64,000 nt of DNA from an uncultured Paracoccaceae bacterium (GTDB lineage: Bacteria > Pseudomonadota > Alphaproteobacteria > Rhodobacterales > Rhodobacteraceae). The translations under genes and the position numbers were made by a program. Positions 28,030-36,438 of this stretch are shown in pieces (positions within the stretch are counted from its first letter, which is position 1; each line of letters starts with the position of its first letter). The DNA lies in NCBI GenBank assembly GCA_913061275.1, contig CAJXSR010000011.1, forward strand, positions 36,537 through 100,536, read 5' to 3'. The notes under the pieces were generated by a model. That model had not been told where the DNA came from, ran no database searches, and was given only the letters and a program-made list of their open reading frames with translations.

Positions 28030-28703
28030 GCAGTATCAACTGTGACCGACTTGAAATCCTGCTCCCATATTTTTCGCAAGGATGCGCTTTTGCCTGCGAA
28101 CAGTTCATTTTGTACTGTGCACGCAGCGACCCTATCCAGTCGGAAGTGCCTGAAATCTGCGCGTAACTCGCACCATGCAACCAGCATGGTGTTATCAGCG
28201 TAATATATTAAAATAAGCGGCCAGATGATACGTTCACTTTGGTCGCCTTTTGCATCTGAATAAATAATTTCCAATTTGGTTTCTGATCGTATCAGTTGGC
28301 GAATAAGGTATGGATCAACATGCTCAGGTGCTTCAGTTCCCCAGTTCGAGGCGATTAAAGTATCGGTTTGTGGGGCTGCTTCACTTAGCTTTCTTGGGGC
28401 CCTTTTAGCGGCTTTCAACAGGTGTGCATCCCCCGTGCGTGCAATCATGCTAAGGCCAATGGTAATGGCTTCGGCCTCATCCACATCAAAGTTAATGGGC
28501 GGTAAATCATAACCATGCCGCATGACATACCCAATACCCGCTTCACCATATATAGGCGTACGCATGGCCTGTAATGTTGCAATGTCGCGGTAAACCGTGC
28601 GCTTGGAAACTTCCAGCGTTGCCGCAATATCGGCAGCTTTCATTGGGGCATTGGCCGCACGTAGAATTTGGATGACTTCGAATAACCGATCACTTTTGGG
28701 CAT
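28026..28703 (-). CDS. YafY/WYL-type transcriptional regulator
   Basis: A protein of 225 residues from the ATG at 28703 (AGGA upstream; the longer open frame adds implausible residues). The N-terminal DeoR-like helix-turn-helix reads RLFEVIQILRAANAPMKAAD, then SKRTVYRDIATL. The C-terminal WYL domain lies at about 135-215 (LIYYADNTMLVAWCELRADF, FRLDRV). WYL domains sense ligands or nucleic acids. The target may be the decayed DMT transporter start just upstream (28806, opposite strand), which would leave the regulator without its partner. Confidence 0.85.
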   Translation of the reverse strand: MPKSDRLFEVIQILRAANAPMKAADIAATLEVSKRTVYRDIATLQAMRTPIYGEAGIGYVMRHGYDLPPINFDVDEAEAITIGLSMIARTGDAHLLKAAKRAPRKLSEAAPQTDTLIASNWGTEAPEHVDPYLIRQLIRSETKLEIIYSDAKGDQSERIIWPLILIYYADNTMLVAWCELRADFRHFRLDRVAACTVQNELFAGKSASLRKIWEQDFKSVTVDTA

Positions 28704-28805
28704 GATGCATATCCTTTGGTTCCTCATGCTTATACTTGAACACTGTTGCCAGTTAGTTGTCAGCAGTGATGCGCTAGAGAACAAAAAAACTCTAAGGGTT
28801 ATCAA

Positions 28806-28983
28806 GTGAATTCTATAGCATCTCGATTAAAATACAAAACAGGCGTGATGCTTGTATTGATTTCCGCACTTGTTTTCAGCTCGGCTGGAATTTTTACCAA
28901 AGGTGTTACAGCTGATGCGTGGGGTTGTAATTTTTAGCGCAGTTATGTGGTCTCAACGCGCCATTTCGATGCAACAGCCTTAA
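28806..28983 (+). pseudogene. DMT/EamA-family transporter remnant with internal deletion
   Basis: A GTG start with AAGGG upstream opens SRLKYKTGVMLVLISALVFS and continues SAGIFTKGVTADAWG, the first transmembrane helix and signature of EamA exporters, then stops at 28935-28937. In another frame, VVIFSAVMWSQRAISMQQP-stop (28924-28983) looks like an EamA C-terminal end. The middle, roughly 230 residues, is gone. The last bases overlap the 3' end of the DUF4105 gene. Confidence 0.6.
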
Positions 28984-29822
28984 TCAACGGGGCGCACCAG
29001 AATTTCTTTGCGAATAGCTGATGAAAAATCATCATCCGGTTTTGTTGCCATCGCAAGCTCGGTAATGTCAAAATGGTCGCGGGCGGCTTCATAGGTCATA
29101 TGCGTATCAATGATATTCAATCGGTAGGCGATTTTATCCAAGCTTTCTGGAAACAGGTAGCGGAAATTCCATAATGGAATAGGCTTTTGCGAAAACCGTC
29201 TAGCGTGCTTGATGATGTTAGTGGTGCAATTATTCCAAACTGTATTATAAAACTCTGGGTCTTTCCCCAGTTTATCAGTCCTTTTCATGACGTCTAAAAA
29301 CACGGTTTGTATCAGCTTTTTTTCAGTCTGTATTGGAAACAACCGCACGATGTATTTGGTACAATTTGTGCGCAATCGGATCACATCTGTTTCAGCGGCA
29401 ATCACATACATAATTTCAAACTGACGGGTAAATGCTTTTACGGGTGAAAAGTTTTGTTTCTTTTTTCGGCGGATTTCAATCGAGACCGCAATATAGCTGC
29501 CATCCTTTAATCCAAAAGACAAAAAGGCATGTGCGGCACCGGGCCCACCAAAAGGTGAGATTGCCAACCACGCGGTTTCTACATCATCTAGGTTAATTTC
29601 TTTATCATAATACCGTAGGTCATAATCTCGAATGGTGCGGTAGTGGATGTCGCGGATGTTTTTGATGTGTAGCTTGTTGCCCTCATGAAAATCGACACTT
29701 GGCATCACCGCTTGATCGGGTGACCAGTCGCGATTTAATGAGGGTTTCTTTGACAGTAAATACCCGACATATCCCAAAATGATGACCAGTACCGTCAGTA
29801 GTATTATTGTTAATGTGCTCAT
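28980..29822 (-). CDS. DUF4105 membrane-anchored protein
   Basis: A protein of 280 residues from the ATG at 29822 (GGGGGGG seven bases upstream; the open frame back to 29849 is not needed). One N-terminal transmembrane helix (LTIILLTVLVIILGYVGYLL) anchors a domain of the DUF4105 type: VETAWLAISPFGGPGAAHAF, then FGLKDGSYIAVSIEIRRKKK, and NTVWNNCTTNIIKHARRF with a conserved Asn-Cys-Thr. The domain resembles the N-terminal periplasmic part of Lnb-type proteins, whose members may be Cys-based acyl- or peptidases. Function here is unknown. Confidence 0.8.
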   Translation of the reverse strand: MSTLTIILLTVLVIILGYVGYLLSKKPSLNRDWSPDQAVMPSVDFHEGNKLHIKNIRDIHYRTIRDYDLRYYDKEINLDDVETAWLAISPFGGPGAAHAFLSFGLKDGSYIAVSIEIRRKKKQNFSPVKAFTRQFEIMYVIAAETDVIRLRTNCTKYIVRLFPIQTEKKLIQTVFLDVMKRTDKLGKDPEFYNTVWNNCTTNIIKHARRFSQKPIPLWNFRYLFPESLDKIAYRLNIIDTHMTYEAARDHFDITELAMATKPDDDFSSAIRKEILVRPVD

Positions 29823-30066
29823 ATTTACGCCCCCCCAATACGGCAACATTATCAGATATTGCGCTTGTCATAATACATATATGCGGACAGTTGCATAGAG
29901 AGTGCTGCTTCACACTATCAAAGTGACGTTACGTGAAGGTTGTAAACAGCGCCTAATCTACACATGTTTTTACGATAACGTAAAATACGGGATGGGTTTT
30001 CTATCCTAAAACGCCTTGCTGTTATATGCAGGGGCATAAATTAAAACAGCGACGGTGACTATTGCA

Positions 30067-31452
30067 ATGACCAATTCAGAAAACTCTACCAATCAACAGC
30101 CAGATGCGAATAAGGCTGATGCGCCAGAACAAAAGTTGAAAAAGCCCAGCCGTTTGATGACTTTCGTGCCGCCTACGCCATCAAGCTTGCAGTTTCATAT
30201 TCTGACACCAATTAACCGCTGGCTGTTTCTTGGTGGTATCCCGTTGCTACGTTCCATACCTTTCATCGGTGATATTCCTGGCATTCGCGGCCTTACGAAT
30301 ATTCCTAAAATTATTTTTCCAAAGGCGGATACTGATCGACTTCGGCAAGCAGTTTCTGATAAAAATGCTTGTTTCATGGTACCGAACCACCCAGAGTTTT
30401 TCACTGATTGGATGCTAGATAAGGAAATTATGAGCCGCCTTGCACCGACCACTGCCAGTTGGGCTACCCATGATATTGTCAACGGTATGGGCGAGTTTGC
30501 GCAAAGGTTTTGGCTGCGAAATAATCTGATTGCCCAGATACCAGGCGCAGGCGGTGCGGTAGGTAAAGCCTATTCGGTGGACTGGGCTTTGGCAGGTAAA
30601 AACGTGTTGCTGCACCCAGAAGGGGCAGTGGGTTGGCATGGCGACTTGATCGGGCATATTTATACGGGTGCGATTGATATGGCTATGAAAGCTGCCAAAC
30701 GTGCTGAACCTAGCAGACAGGTTTTTGTAGCACCCATAATCTGGAAGCTGGTATATACCCGTGATGTATCGAAGGCTTTGCACAAAGAAATGGACTATGT
30801 GGAAAAATCGCTGGAATTGCCGCACACATCACATAAGGAAGATTTGGCCGAGCGGCTATATGATACCTGTTGCTCTATTCTGGCTAAAAGTGAGGTGGAA
30901 TACGGGGTGAAAGCCACTGATGCACATTTCTTTGTACGCCAAGATAAATTGATTGCCAAAATCCTGCCTATTCTTGGAAAGCGGCTTGATAGTTTGGGGG
31001 CTGATCCTGAACCTAGCAAAGTTACAAGTGACTTGATCCGCCGGGGTGAACGTTGGTTACGCACTGTGGATAGGAAATCACAAGACGCAAAATCCATTGA
31101 TAAACTGACGAAAGATCTGCGATTGTTATTACGCTTTTTACCAGAGTTTTACATGGAAAGTCATATTACCCAAGAACACATTGGCGAAAGCATTAAGCGC
31201 ATCCGTGCCATGCATTGCAAAGGTACTTTAAAGGATACGCTTAACAGTTTTATGCCGCAACCTGCAGGGCCGCGCACCGCTTATATCCGCATTCCCGAAC
31301 CGATCAAGATCACGCCAGATGCAACCCCTGCTGATGTACCAGAACTGATTGAAGAACTGCGTAAACGTATGCAGACAACGCTTGATGAAATTAAGAACGA
31401 CCTTGATGCGATGGATGATGCGATTACCTACCGCAATGTGTTTTTGCAATAA
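30067..31452 (+). CDS. Divergent PlsC-like glycerolipid acyltransferase
   Basis: A protein of 461 residues from the ATG at 30067; a GTG at 30055 is an alternative. The N-terminal half has acyltransferase-like features: NHPEFFTDW at about 112-120 in place of the usual NH(X4)D, and LHPEGAVGWHG at about 185 in place of FPEGT. There is no clear transmembrane helix apart from a hydrophobic stretch near residues 50-80. The C-terminal 200 residues are helical and charged (coiled-coil-like EELRKRMQTTLDEIKNDLDA) and unrecognised. A role in phospholipid or lysophospholipid acylation is plausible but the catalytic spacing is unusual. Confidence 0.65.
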   Translation: MTNSENSTNQQPDANKADAPEQKLKKPSRLMTFVPPTPSSLQFHILTPINRWLFLGGIPLLRSIPFIGDIPGIRGLTNIPKIIFPKADTDRLRQAVSDKNACFMVPNHPEFFTDWMLDKEIMSRLAPTTASWATHDIVNGMGEFAQRFWLRNNLIAQIPGAGGAVGKAYSVDWALAGKNVLLHPEGAVGWHGDLIGHIYTGAIDMAMKAAKRAEPSRQVFVAPIIWKLVYTRDVSKALHKEMDYVEKSLELPHTSHKEDLAERLYDTCCSILAKSEVEYGVKATDAHFFVRQDKLIAKILPILGKRLDSLGADPEPSKVTSDLIRRGERWLRTVDRKSQDAKSIDKLTKDLRLLLRFLPEFYMESHITQEHIGESIKRIRAMHCKGTLKDTLNSFMPQPAGPRTAYIRIPEPIKITPDATPADVPELIEELRKRMQTTLDEIKNDLDAMDDAITYRNVFLQ

Positions 31453-31536
31453 TTAAGCAGAACCACTGGATGGTTGCATCGTTGCGATCACCACGGTCAT
31501 ATACTTCATATAGAACATTCTCTCATCTTTGCTCAT
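31453..31536 (-). other. Possible small ORF (27 residues) downstream of a terminator
   Basis: Reads MSKDERMFYMKYMTVVIATM and ends QPSSGSA. The frame stays open back through the terminator hairpin to about 31606 (VLSTALDQLALSG precedes the ATG). No ribosome site is seen before the ATG. It could be a small protein, the remnant of a longer gene, or chance. It lies between the acyltransferase gene and the tautomerase operon terminator. Confidence 0.25.
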
Positions 31537-31569
31537 GCCGGATAAGGCCAGCTGATCTAAAGCAGTACT

Positions 31570-31599
31570 TAAAACAGGCGGCTTTGTGATAGCCGCCTG
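31570..31599 (-). terminator. Rho-independent terminator of the GST-SnoaL-tautomerase operon
   Basis: CAGGCGGCT-N7-AGCCGCCTG forms a perfect 9-bp GC-rich stem (31575-31599), followed on the minus strand by TTTT. It lies 12 bases beyond the tautomerase stop. Confidence 0.85.
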
Positions 31600-31610
31600 C
31601 TGTTAATTAC

Positions 31611-31829
31611 TTATAGCGTTTTACGATATTCAACGACGGGTAGCCCGCCAAAGCCCCAATCCTCTAACGCAACCTCATTGATAACAACAAAAGTCGCAGA
31701 GGGCGGTTTGTTTAAAACACGTTCCAACAAATCGGTCGTGCCTTTGATAAGCTCTGCTTTTTGTGCGTCTGTAGGCCCCGTTCCATCTGGGCCGCCTTCT
31801 TTGGTTATTTTGATATTTACATAGGGCAT
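31611..31829 (-). CDS. 4-Oxalocrotonate tautomerase family protein
   Basis: A protein of 72 residues. The catalytic proline follows the initiator Met directly (MPYVNIKITKEGG), as in 4-OT enzymes, which use the free proline amine for keto-enol tautomerisation or dehalogenation. TFVVINEVALEDWGFGG matches the family C-terminal half. AGGA lies in the end of the preceding gene, two bases after whose stop this ATG begins. Third gene of a GST-SnoaL-tautomerase operon, which suggests handling of an unsaturated or aromatic compound. Confidence 0.9.
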   Translation of the reverse strand: MPYVNIKITKEGGPDGTGPTDAQKAELIKGTTDLLERVLNKPPSATFVVINEVALEDWGFGGLPVVEYRKTL

Positions 31830-32219
31830 TTAATTTTCCTTTGAATTGGGAATGTATGTGAAAACCTTTGACATGATCCGCCAGCCAAGGCGGTCATGGG
31901 TTAAAGTTAGGAAATCCAGATATTCACGCCCGAACATGGTCATTTTCAGTTTGACAAATGCCATACGTTCCCCGCCAAGTTCAATCGACATGATATTTTC
32001 AGCGCGTGGCGCACCACTGCTTGCGGGAGGGGTGCGCAGGTCAATTTTGGCGAAATATTCTTGCATAGAATAATTCATATAATCGTCATCGACCATGTTT
32101 ACATATCTGGCATCAGGGTGAAAAACATCCGCCAGTTTTTTGCTGTCTGCATGATAGAGGCCTAAAAAATAGGCATCTATCACGTAAACGATACTTGCAA
32201 TATCCTTTTGCGCAGACAT
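31830..32219 (-). CDS. SnoaL/NTF2-like protein
   Basis: A protein of 129 residues from the ATG at 32219; the longer frame is a shadow of the GST gene. The start overlaps the GST stop (ATGA). Features of the NTF2-like fold: a helix with VIDAYFLGLYHADSKKLADV, FHPDARYVNM, and the closing strands FVKLKMTMFG and FLTLTHDRLGWRIMSKVFTY. Members are small-molecule isomerases, hydratases or binding proteins. Substrate not predictable. Confidence 0.82.
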   Translation of the reverse strand: MSAQKDIASIVYVIDAYFLGLYHADSKKLADVFHPDARYVNMVDDDYMNYSMQEYFAKIDLRTPPASSGAPRAENIMSIELGGERMAFVKLKMTMFGREYLDFLTLTHDRLGWRIMSKVFTYIPNSKEN

Positions 32220-32830
32220 CAACCTATCAAGCCTTCGGCTTTCATGGCCGCGTGAACGGCGGGGCGTTCTGATACGCGTTTGGAAAAACTGACGATATTG
32301 GGCCATGCTTTTAAATCTATGCCAACGAAATTCGCCCAGTTGCAAACAACAAACAGATAGGCATCCGCAACGCTGAAATCATGACCCAGTAAGTAAGCGG
32401 CTTTATCTTCCAACAGAGTGTTCACATAGTCCAGCTTCTTGGCAACATTGGTTTTGGCCTTTTCTTTACCTGCATCAGATGTGCCTGCAAAAAACAAGGG
32501 GCTGAAAGCTTTGTGTAATTCTGAACTTGTGTAATTCAAATACTCCTGAAGCCGTGCGCGCATAATGGTGCCCGAAGCTGGAGTCAGATTGCTAGCGGGG
32601 TGTTGATCTGCGATATATTGTAATACTGACGCGCCTTCGGTCAGAACCTCGCCATTGCCCAGTTGCAATGCTGGTACATAACCTTTGGGATTGATCGTAT
32701 TGTAATCGGCACCTGATTGTGATTTGCCTGTTTCAAAATCGACAGGGTCAATTTCAAATGCAGCACCCACTTCGCGCAAAGCAATATGCGATGCCAATGA
32801 ACATGATCCGGGTTTGATGAACAGTTTCAT
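32219..32830 (-). CDS. Glutathione S-transferase (beta-class-like)
   Basis: A protein of 203 residues from the ATG at 32830 (AAGGAAAAC upstream). The thioredoxin-like N-terminal domain begins MKLFIKPGSCSLASHIALRE; the Cys at position 10 is the beta-class signature residue. The cis-proline GYVPALQL and the glutathione contact EGASVLQYIAD follow. The all-helical C-terminal domain is complete. First gene of a three-gene operon, divergent from a LysR gene that probably controls it. Role: conjugation or reductive detoxification. Confidence 0.92.
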   Translation of the reverse strand: MKLFIKPGSCSLASHIALREVGAAFEIDPVDFETGKSQSGADYNTINPKGYVPALQLGNGEVLTEGASVLQYIADQHPASNLTPASGTIMRARLQEYLNYTSSELHKAFSPLFFAGTSDAGKEKAKTNVAKKLDYVNTLLEDKAAYLLGHDFSVADAYLFVVCNWANFVGIDLKAWPNIVSFSKRVSERPAVHAAMKAEGLIG

Positions 32831-32903
32831 ATGTTTTCCTTTCTGGGAAAATTGAGTCTTGGATATGATTTGATTAATGGGGATTGTGATAATATAATAA
32901 TAT

Positions 32904-32940
32904 TGAATATTCATTATAATGATCGCAAAATAAGATCATT
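32904..32940. promoter_or_regulatory. Two palindromes in the GST-LysR gap, candidate LysR operator
   Basis: TGAATATTCA (32904-32913) is a perfect 10-bp palindrome. AATGATC-N9-GATCATT (32918-32940) is a perfect inverted repeat with 7-base arms. Both lie in the 129-base gap between divergent genes. LysR binding is inferred. Confidence 0.5.
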
Positions 32941-32959
32941 CTTGAAAAAGGCGACCCAC

Positions 32960-33838
32960 ATGACCTATGAACAACTTGTCGTTTTGCATGCAATCGTAAC
33001 GCAAGGAACTTTTCGCGGAGCGGCTGATCGATTGAATAAATCGCAATCGGCCATCAGTCACATGCTAAAAAAGCTTGAGGATGAAATTGATATAACGCTG
33101 TTGTCGCGCGAAGAGTACCGCCCGAAACTGACATCAAAAGGTGAGGTTTTCTACCGTCAGGCAACACGGGTTATGCAACAAATGCAACAGCTGGGCAGTA
33201 CTGCAAAATCCTTAAGTGCCACACAAGAGGCCGAGGTGTTTCTGGCGGTTACTGTTACTTATCCAATCAAGCCTTTGTTGAAAGTCATCAGGGATGTCAC
33301 GGCATTATATCCTTCAACACACATTCGTTTAACCCGCGAAAGTATGGGCGGGTCGGTTAAGCGGTTATTGCGCAACGATGCGGATATGATTATCGCCACA
33401 TTAGACGGGGTGCCGATTGAACAGGTCGAGGCTGTGCCTTTGTCGACAGTCATAATCAGCCCTGTAGCACACCCCGATTTCGAACCTGCCCAAAGTAACC
33501 ACATGAAAACAATCGCCGAGATGCAAAGCTATGTGCAGGTTGTTGTCGCAGACAGCAGTAATGGGGAATTTGAGCAAAGTAGGGGCCTTTTGCCGGGTGG
33601 GCTGCGCTGGACAGTATCGGATGTTGCGACGAAAAAGGAAATTTTGCTGGCCAATATGGGTTGGGGTGGATTTCCTGAACATCTTATCGAAGATGAATTA
33701 AAAAAAGGCACACTGGTTCGGCTGAGTGTAGAGGGGTATGCACCGATACATTCACATTTGCATCAAATCCGCCGTCGTGACCGTGATGCAGGTATTGTGG
33801 CTCAGGCGATATGGGAATGTATGATGGCAGGCGATTAA
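32960..33838 (+). CDS. LysR-family regulator divergent to the GST operon
   Basis: A protein of 292 residues from the ATG at 32960 (MTYEQLVVLHAIVTQG); the open frame back to 32831 is intergenic. HTH at about 1-60 (RGAADRLNKSQSAISHMLKK), effector domain behind. It probably controls the divergent GST-SnoaL-tautomerase operon across a gap rich in palindromes. Its stop directly abuts that of the convergent SulP gene with no spacer. Confidence 0.88.
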   Translation: MTYEQLVVLHAIVTQGTFRGAADRLNKSQSAISHMLKKLEDEIDITLLSREEYRPKLTSKGEVFYRQATRVMQQMQQLGSTAKSLSATQEAEVFLAVTVTYPIKPLLKVIRDVTALYPSTHIRLTRESMGGSVKRLLRNDADMIIATLDGVPIEQVEAVPLSTVIISPVAHPDFEPAQSNHMKTIAEMQSYVQVVVADSSNGEFEQSRGLLPGGLRWTVSDVATKKEILLANMGWGGFPEHLIEDELKKGTLVRLSVEGYAPIHSHLHQIRRRDRDAGIVAQAIWECMMAGD

Positions 33839-35452
33839 CTAATGCCCGCCAATGCGTCCTAGTTTGACGTCGTAATCCACGGCCAATCGGTAACTTGGAT
33901 CATCATTGGTTTCTACCATTAGCTGCCCTGCACCACGCAAAAGGCGATAGCAATCTTTTGACAGATGGCGCAATTTTAAAGTCTTGCCAGCTTGTGAATA
34001 TTTTTCAGCTACGGCCTCTATTGCTTGTAAGGCGGATTGATCTACAACACGGGATTGTTGGAAATCCAGAATAACCGTATCAGGGTCATCTATTGGATCG
34101 AACATTTCTTGGAAATGCGTGGCAGACCCAAAGAACAACGGCCCTTGGATGTCATAAACCAGCGCACCTTTTTCAGTTTTGGACGGGTGTGGGCGTGCCT
34201 GAATTTGGGAAGCTGCATTCCACGCATAAACCAATGCGGAAATTATCACACCAACAACGACTGCAATGGCAAGATCTTCTGCAACGGTAACACCTGTGAC
34301 CACAACGATAACCAAGGCGTCTGACATTGGAATACGGCTCATCAGACGGATAGAGTTCCATGCGAATGTACCGATCACAACCATGAACATCACACCTACA
34401 AGGGCTGCCAATGGTATTAGTTCAATAATACCGCTGGCAAATAGGATGAAGATCAGTAGGAAAATAGCGGCGGCAATGCCAGATAGGCGGGTGCGGCCCC
34501 CTGAATTGACGTTAATCATTGATTGCCCGATCATGGCACACCCGCCCATGCCGCCAAAGAAGCCAGTGATTACATTGGCACTGCCTTGGGCAATACATTC
34601 TTTGGATGCGCCACCGCGTTGGCGGGTAATCTCACCCACAAGGTTTAGGGTTAACAGGCTTTCGATTAATCCGATCGCAGCCAGAATTACCGCATAAGGG
34701 AAAATGATAACCAGTGTTTCCAGATTGAACGGAACTTGTGGAATAGCAAACTGGGGTAACCCACCCTTGACGGAAGCCAAATCACCTACGCGAGGTACGG
34801 GAATATCGAATAGAATTACTGCGGTTGCAACCAGACCAATAGCGGCCAGCGGGGCAGGGATAAGTTTGGTGATTTTTGGTGTAGCCCAAATGATACCCAT
34901 TGTGGCACCGACAAGTGCGAGTGTAATATAAAGCGTAGTGCCAGACATCCAGATAAGATACCCATCAGGGCCTGTAACTTTGAATTGCGTCATTTGCGCC
35001 AAGAAAATCACAATCGCCAGGCCATTAACAAACCCAAGCATTACCGGATGCGGCACCATGCGGATGAATTTACCTAACTTAAATGCCCCTGCAAGCAGTT
35101 GAAGGATGCCCATCAAAACCACAGTGGCAAACAAATATTGTACACCGTGTTGTGCCACAAGGGCGACCATGACAACCGCCAATGCGCCTGTGGCACCAGA
35201 AATCATACCAGGGCGGCCGCCGAACATCGCCGTGATCAGCCCCACGATGAAAGCTGCATAAAGGCCTACAAGCGGGTCAACACCTGCAACAAATGCAAAC
35301 GCAATCGCTTCTGGTACAAGGGCAAGGGCCACGGTCAGGCCAGACAATATCTCAATACGCGATTGGCCAAAGGATAACGTGGTTTGGTTGCCGTTCGCAT
35401 CTTCATTGCGAAAGGCGCGAGCAAAATCTGAAATGGTAGTGAAACGTGCCAA
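33839..35452 (-). CDS. SulP-family anion transporter with STAS domain
   Basis: Inner-membrane anion permease of 537 residues. About 10-14 transmembrane helices begin at residue 35 (LSGLTVALALVPEAIAFAFV), with family motifs GLYAAFIVGLITAMFGG, MIGQSMINVNSGG and TRLSGIAAAIF. A C-terminal STAS domain lies at about 425-520 (VILDFQQSRVVDQSALQAIE). The family carries sulfate, bicarbonate or other anions with Na+ or H+; the substrate cannot be told from sequence. Stands alone. Confidence 0.9.
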   Translation of the reverse strand: MARFTTISDFARAFRNEDANGNQTTLSFGQSRIEILSGLTVALALVPEAIAFAFVAGVDPLVGLYAAFIVGLITAMFGGRPGMISGATGALAVVMVALVAQHGVQYLFATVVLMGILQLLAGAFKLGKFIRMVPHPVMLGFVNGLAIVIFLAQMTQFKVTGPDGYLIWMSGTTLYITLALVGATMGIIWATPKITKLIPAPLAAIGLVATAVILFDIPVPRVGDLASVKGGLPQFAIPQVPFNLETLVIIFPYAVILAAIGLIESLLTLNLVGEITRQRGGASKECIAQGSANVITGFFGGMGGCAMIGQSMINVNSGGRTRLSGIAAAIFLLIFILFASGIIELIPLAALVGVMFMVVIGTFAWNSIRLMSRIPMSDALVIVVVTGVTVAEDLAIAVVVGVIISALVYAWNAASQIQARPHPSKTEKGALVYDIQGPLFFGSATHFQEMFDPIDDPDTVILDFQQSRVVDQSALQAIEAVAEKYSQAGKTLKLRHLSKDCYRLLRGAGQLMVETNDDPSYRLAVDYDVKLGRIGGH

Positions 35453-35631
35453 GAGTGCATCCTATTAGGTTAGATTGGGCTGCGTGTAACGAATCATGAC
35501 CGATAGTGAAAGGGGTTAGTTGTCGAATTGTGGCTTCTCGACAGGCCAGTGTCGGTTTTTAATGAATTATCGCTGAAATAAGGCATTTTGGGCAAGTTCA
35601 AACGTAATGCGATATTCTATGAGGAACTAAT

Positions 35632-35693
35632 AAATTACCGATGGAATGTCGGGTAATTTCTATCGATTATTAAATCAGTAAACTAATTTACTG
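35632..35693. repeat. Two AT-rich hairpins between sulP and the end of the thi operon
   Basis: The 254-base gap 35453-35706 holds AAATTACC-N12-GGTAATTT (35632-35659) and CAGTAAA-CTAA-TTTACTG (35676-35693). The second lies just past thiX and on the minus strand is followed by ATTTAATAA, so it may end the thi message, though it is too AT-rich to be a classic terminator. The rest of the gap presumably holds the sulP promoter; nothing else stands out. Confidence 0.4.
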
Positions 35694-35706
35694 GTTTAGT
35701 TTATGC

Positions 35707-36438
35707 TTAATAATCTTTTGTCAGCCGTTTGGCCAAAGCATCTATTGCCAGATGTAGACAAACTGTGAGCACGGCAAGGACGATCAGGCTGGCAAACATC
35801 AAATCAATTTTTACCCGACCATTTGCCAACAGCATTAAATAGCCCAAACCCTTGGATCCACCAACCCATTCACCAATTACGGCCCCGATAGGGGCATAAA
35901 CAGCCGCAAGGCGCAAACCAGAGCCAAGCGAAGGCAGGGCTGCCCGAAAGCGGATGTGAAATAAGGTTCTAAGGCGCGTAGCCCCCATGGTTCTTGCCAG
36001 ATCAAGATACCCAACAGGGGTACTTATCAACCCGTCAAGAAAGGCTGATGTGATAGGAAAATAGATTATTAGCACAGCCATAATAACCTTTGACCAGATG
36101 CCAAATCCAAACCAAAGCACCAAAATAGGTGCAAGGGCAAATACCGGCATGGCTTGTGAAAACACCAACATAGGGCGCAACAAGGCGCGTGCGGTATTCG
36201 ATGCGGCAAGTAGTAGTGCGGTAGTGATGCCTAAAAAGGTACCGATCAGCAATCCAAGTAGAATTTCGCTTATTGTGATCCATGCATTTTGCGCAATAAT
36301 TTCGCGGAAGAACCAAAGTGCTTTGGCAACTTTTAAGGGGGATGGTAAAATGAATGACGGCACCCCTGTTATCTGTACAGCCAGATGCCAAACTGCAATT
36401 AATAATATGGCTGACGCGATGCCGTGTTTCCAGTTCAT
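35707..36438 (-). CDS. thiX: Thiamin-precursor ABC transporter permease ThiX
   Basis: A protein of 243 residues from the ATG at 36438, overlapping the thiZ stop as ATGA. SsuC/TauC-type permease with about six helices (first IASAILLIAVWHLAVQI) and the EAA-like loop DLARTMGATRLRTLFHIRFR. It imports the pyrimidine precursor (formylamino-HMP in characterised ThiXYZ systems). Last gene of the TPP-riboswitch operon. Confidence 0.88.
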   Translation of the reverse strand: MNWKHGIASAILLIAVWHLAVQITGVPSFILPSPLKVAKALWFFREIIAQNAWITISEILLGLLIGTFLGITTALLLAASNTARALLRPMLVFSQAMPVFALAPILVLWFGFGIWSKVIMAVLIIYFPITSAFLDGLISTPVGYLDLARTMGATRLRTLFHIRFRAALPSLGSGLRLAAVYAPIGAVIGEWVGGSKGLGYLMLLANGRVKIDLMFASLIVLAVLTVCLHLAIDALAKRLTKDY

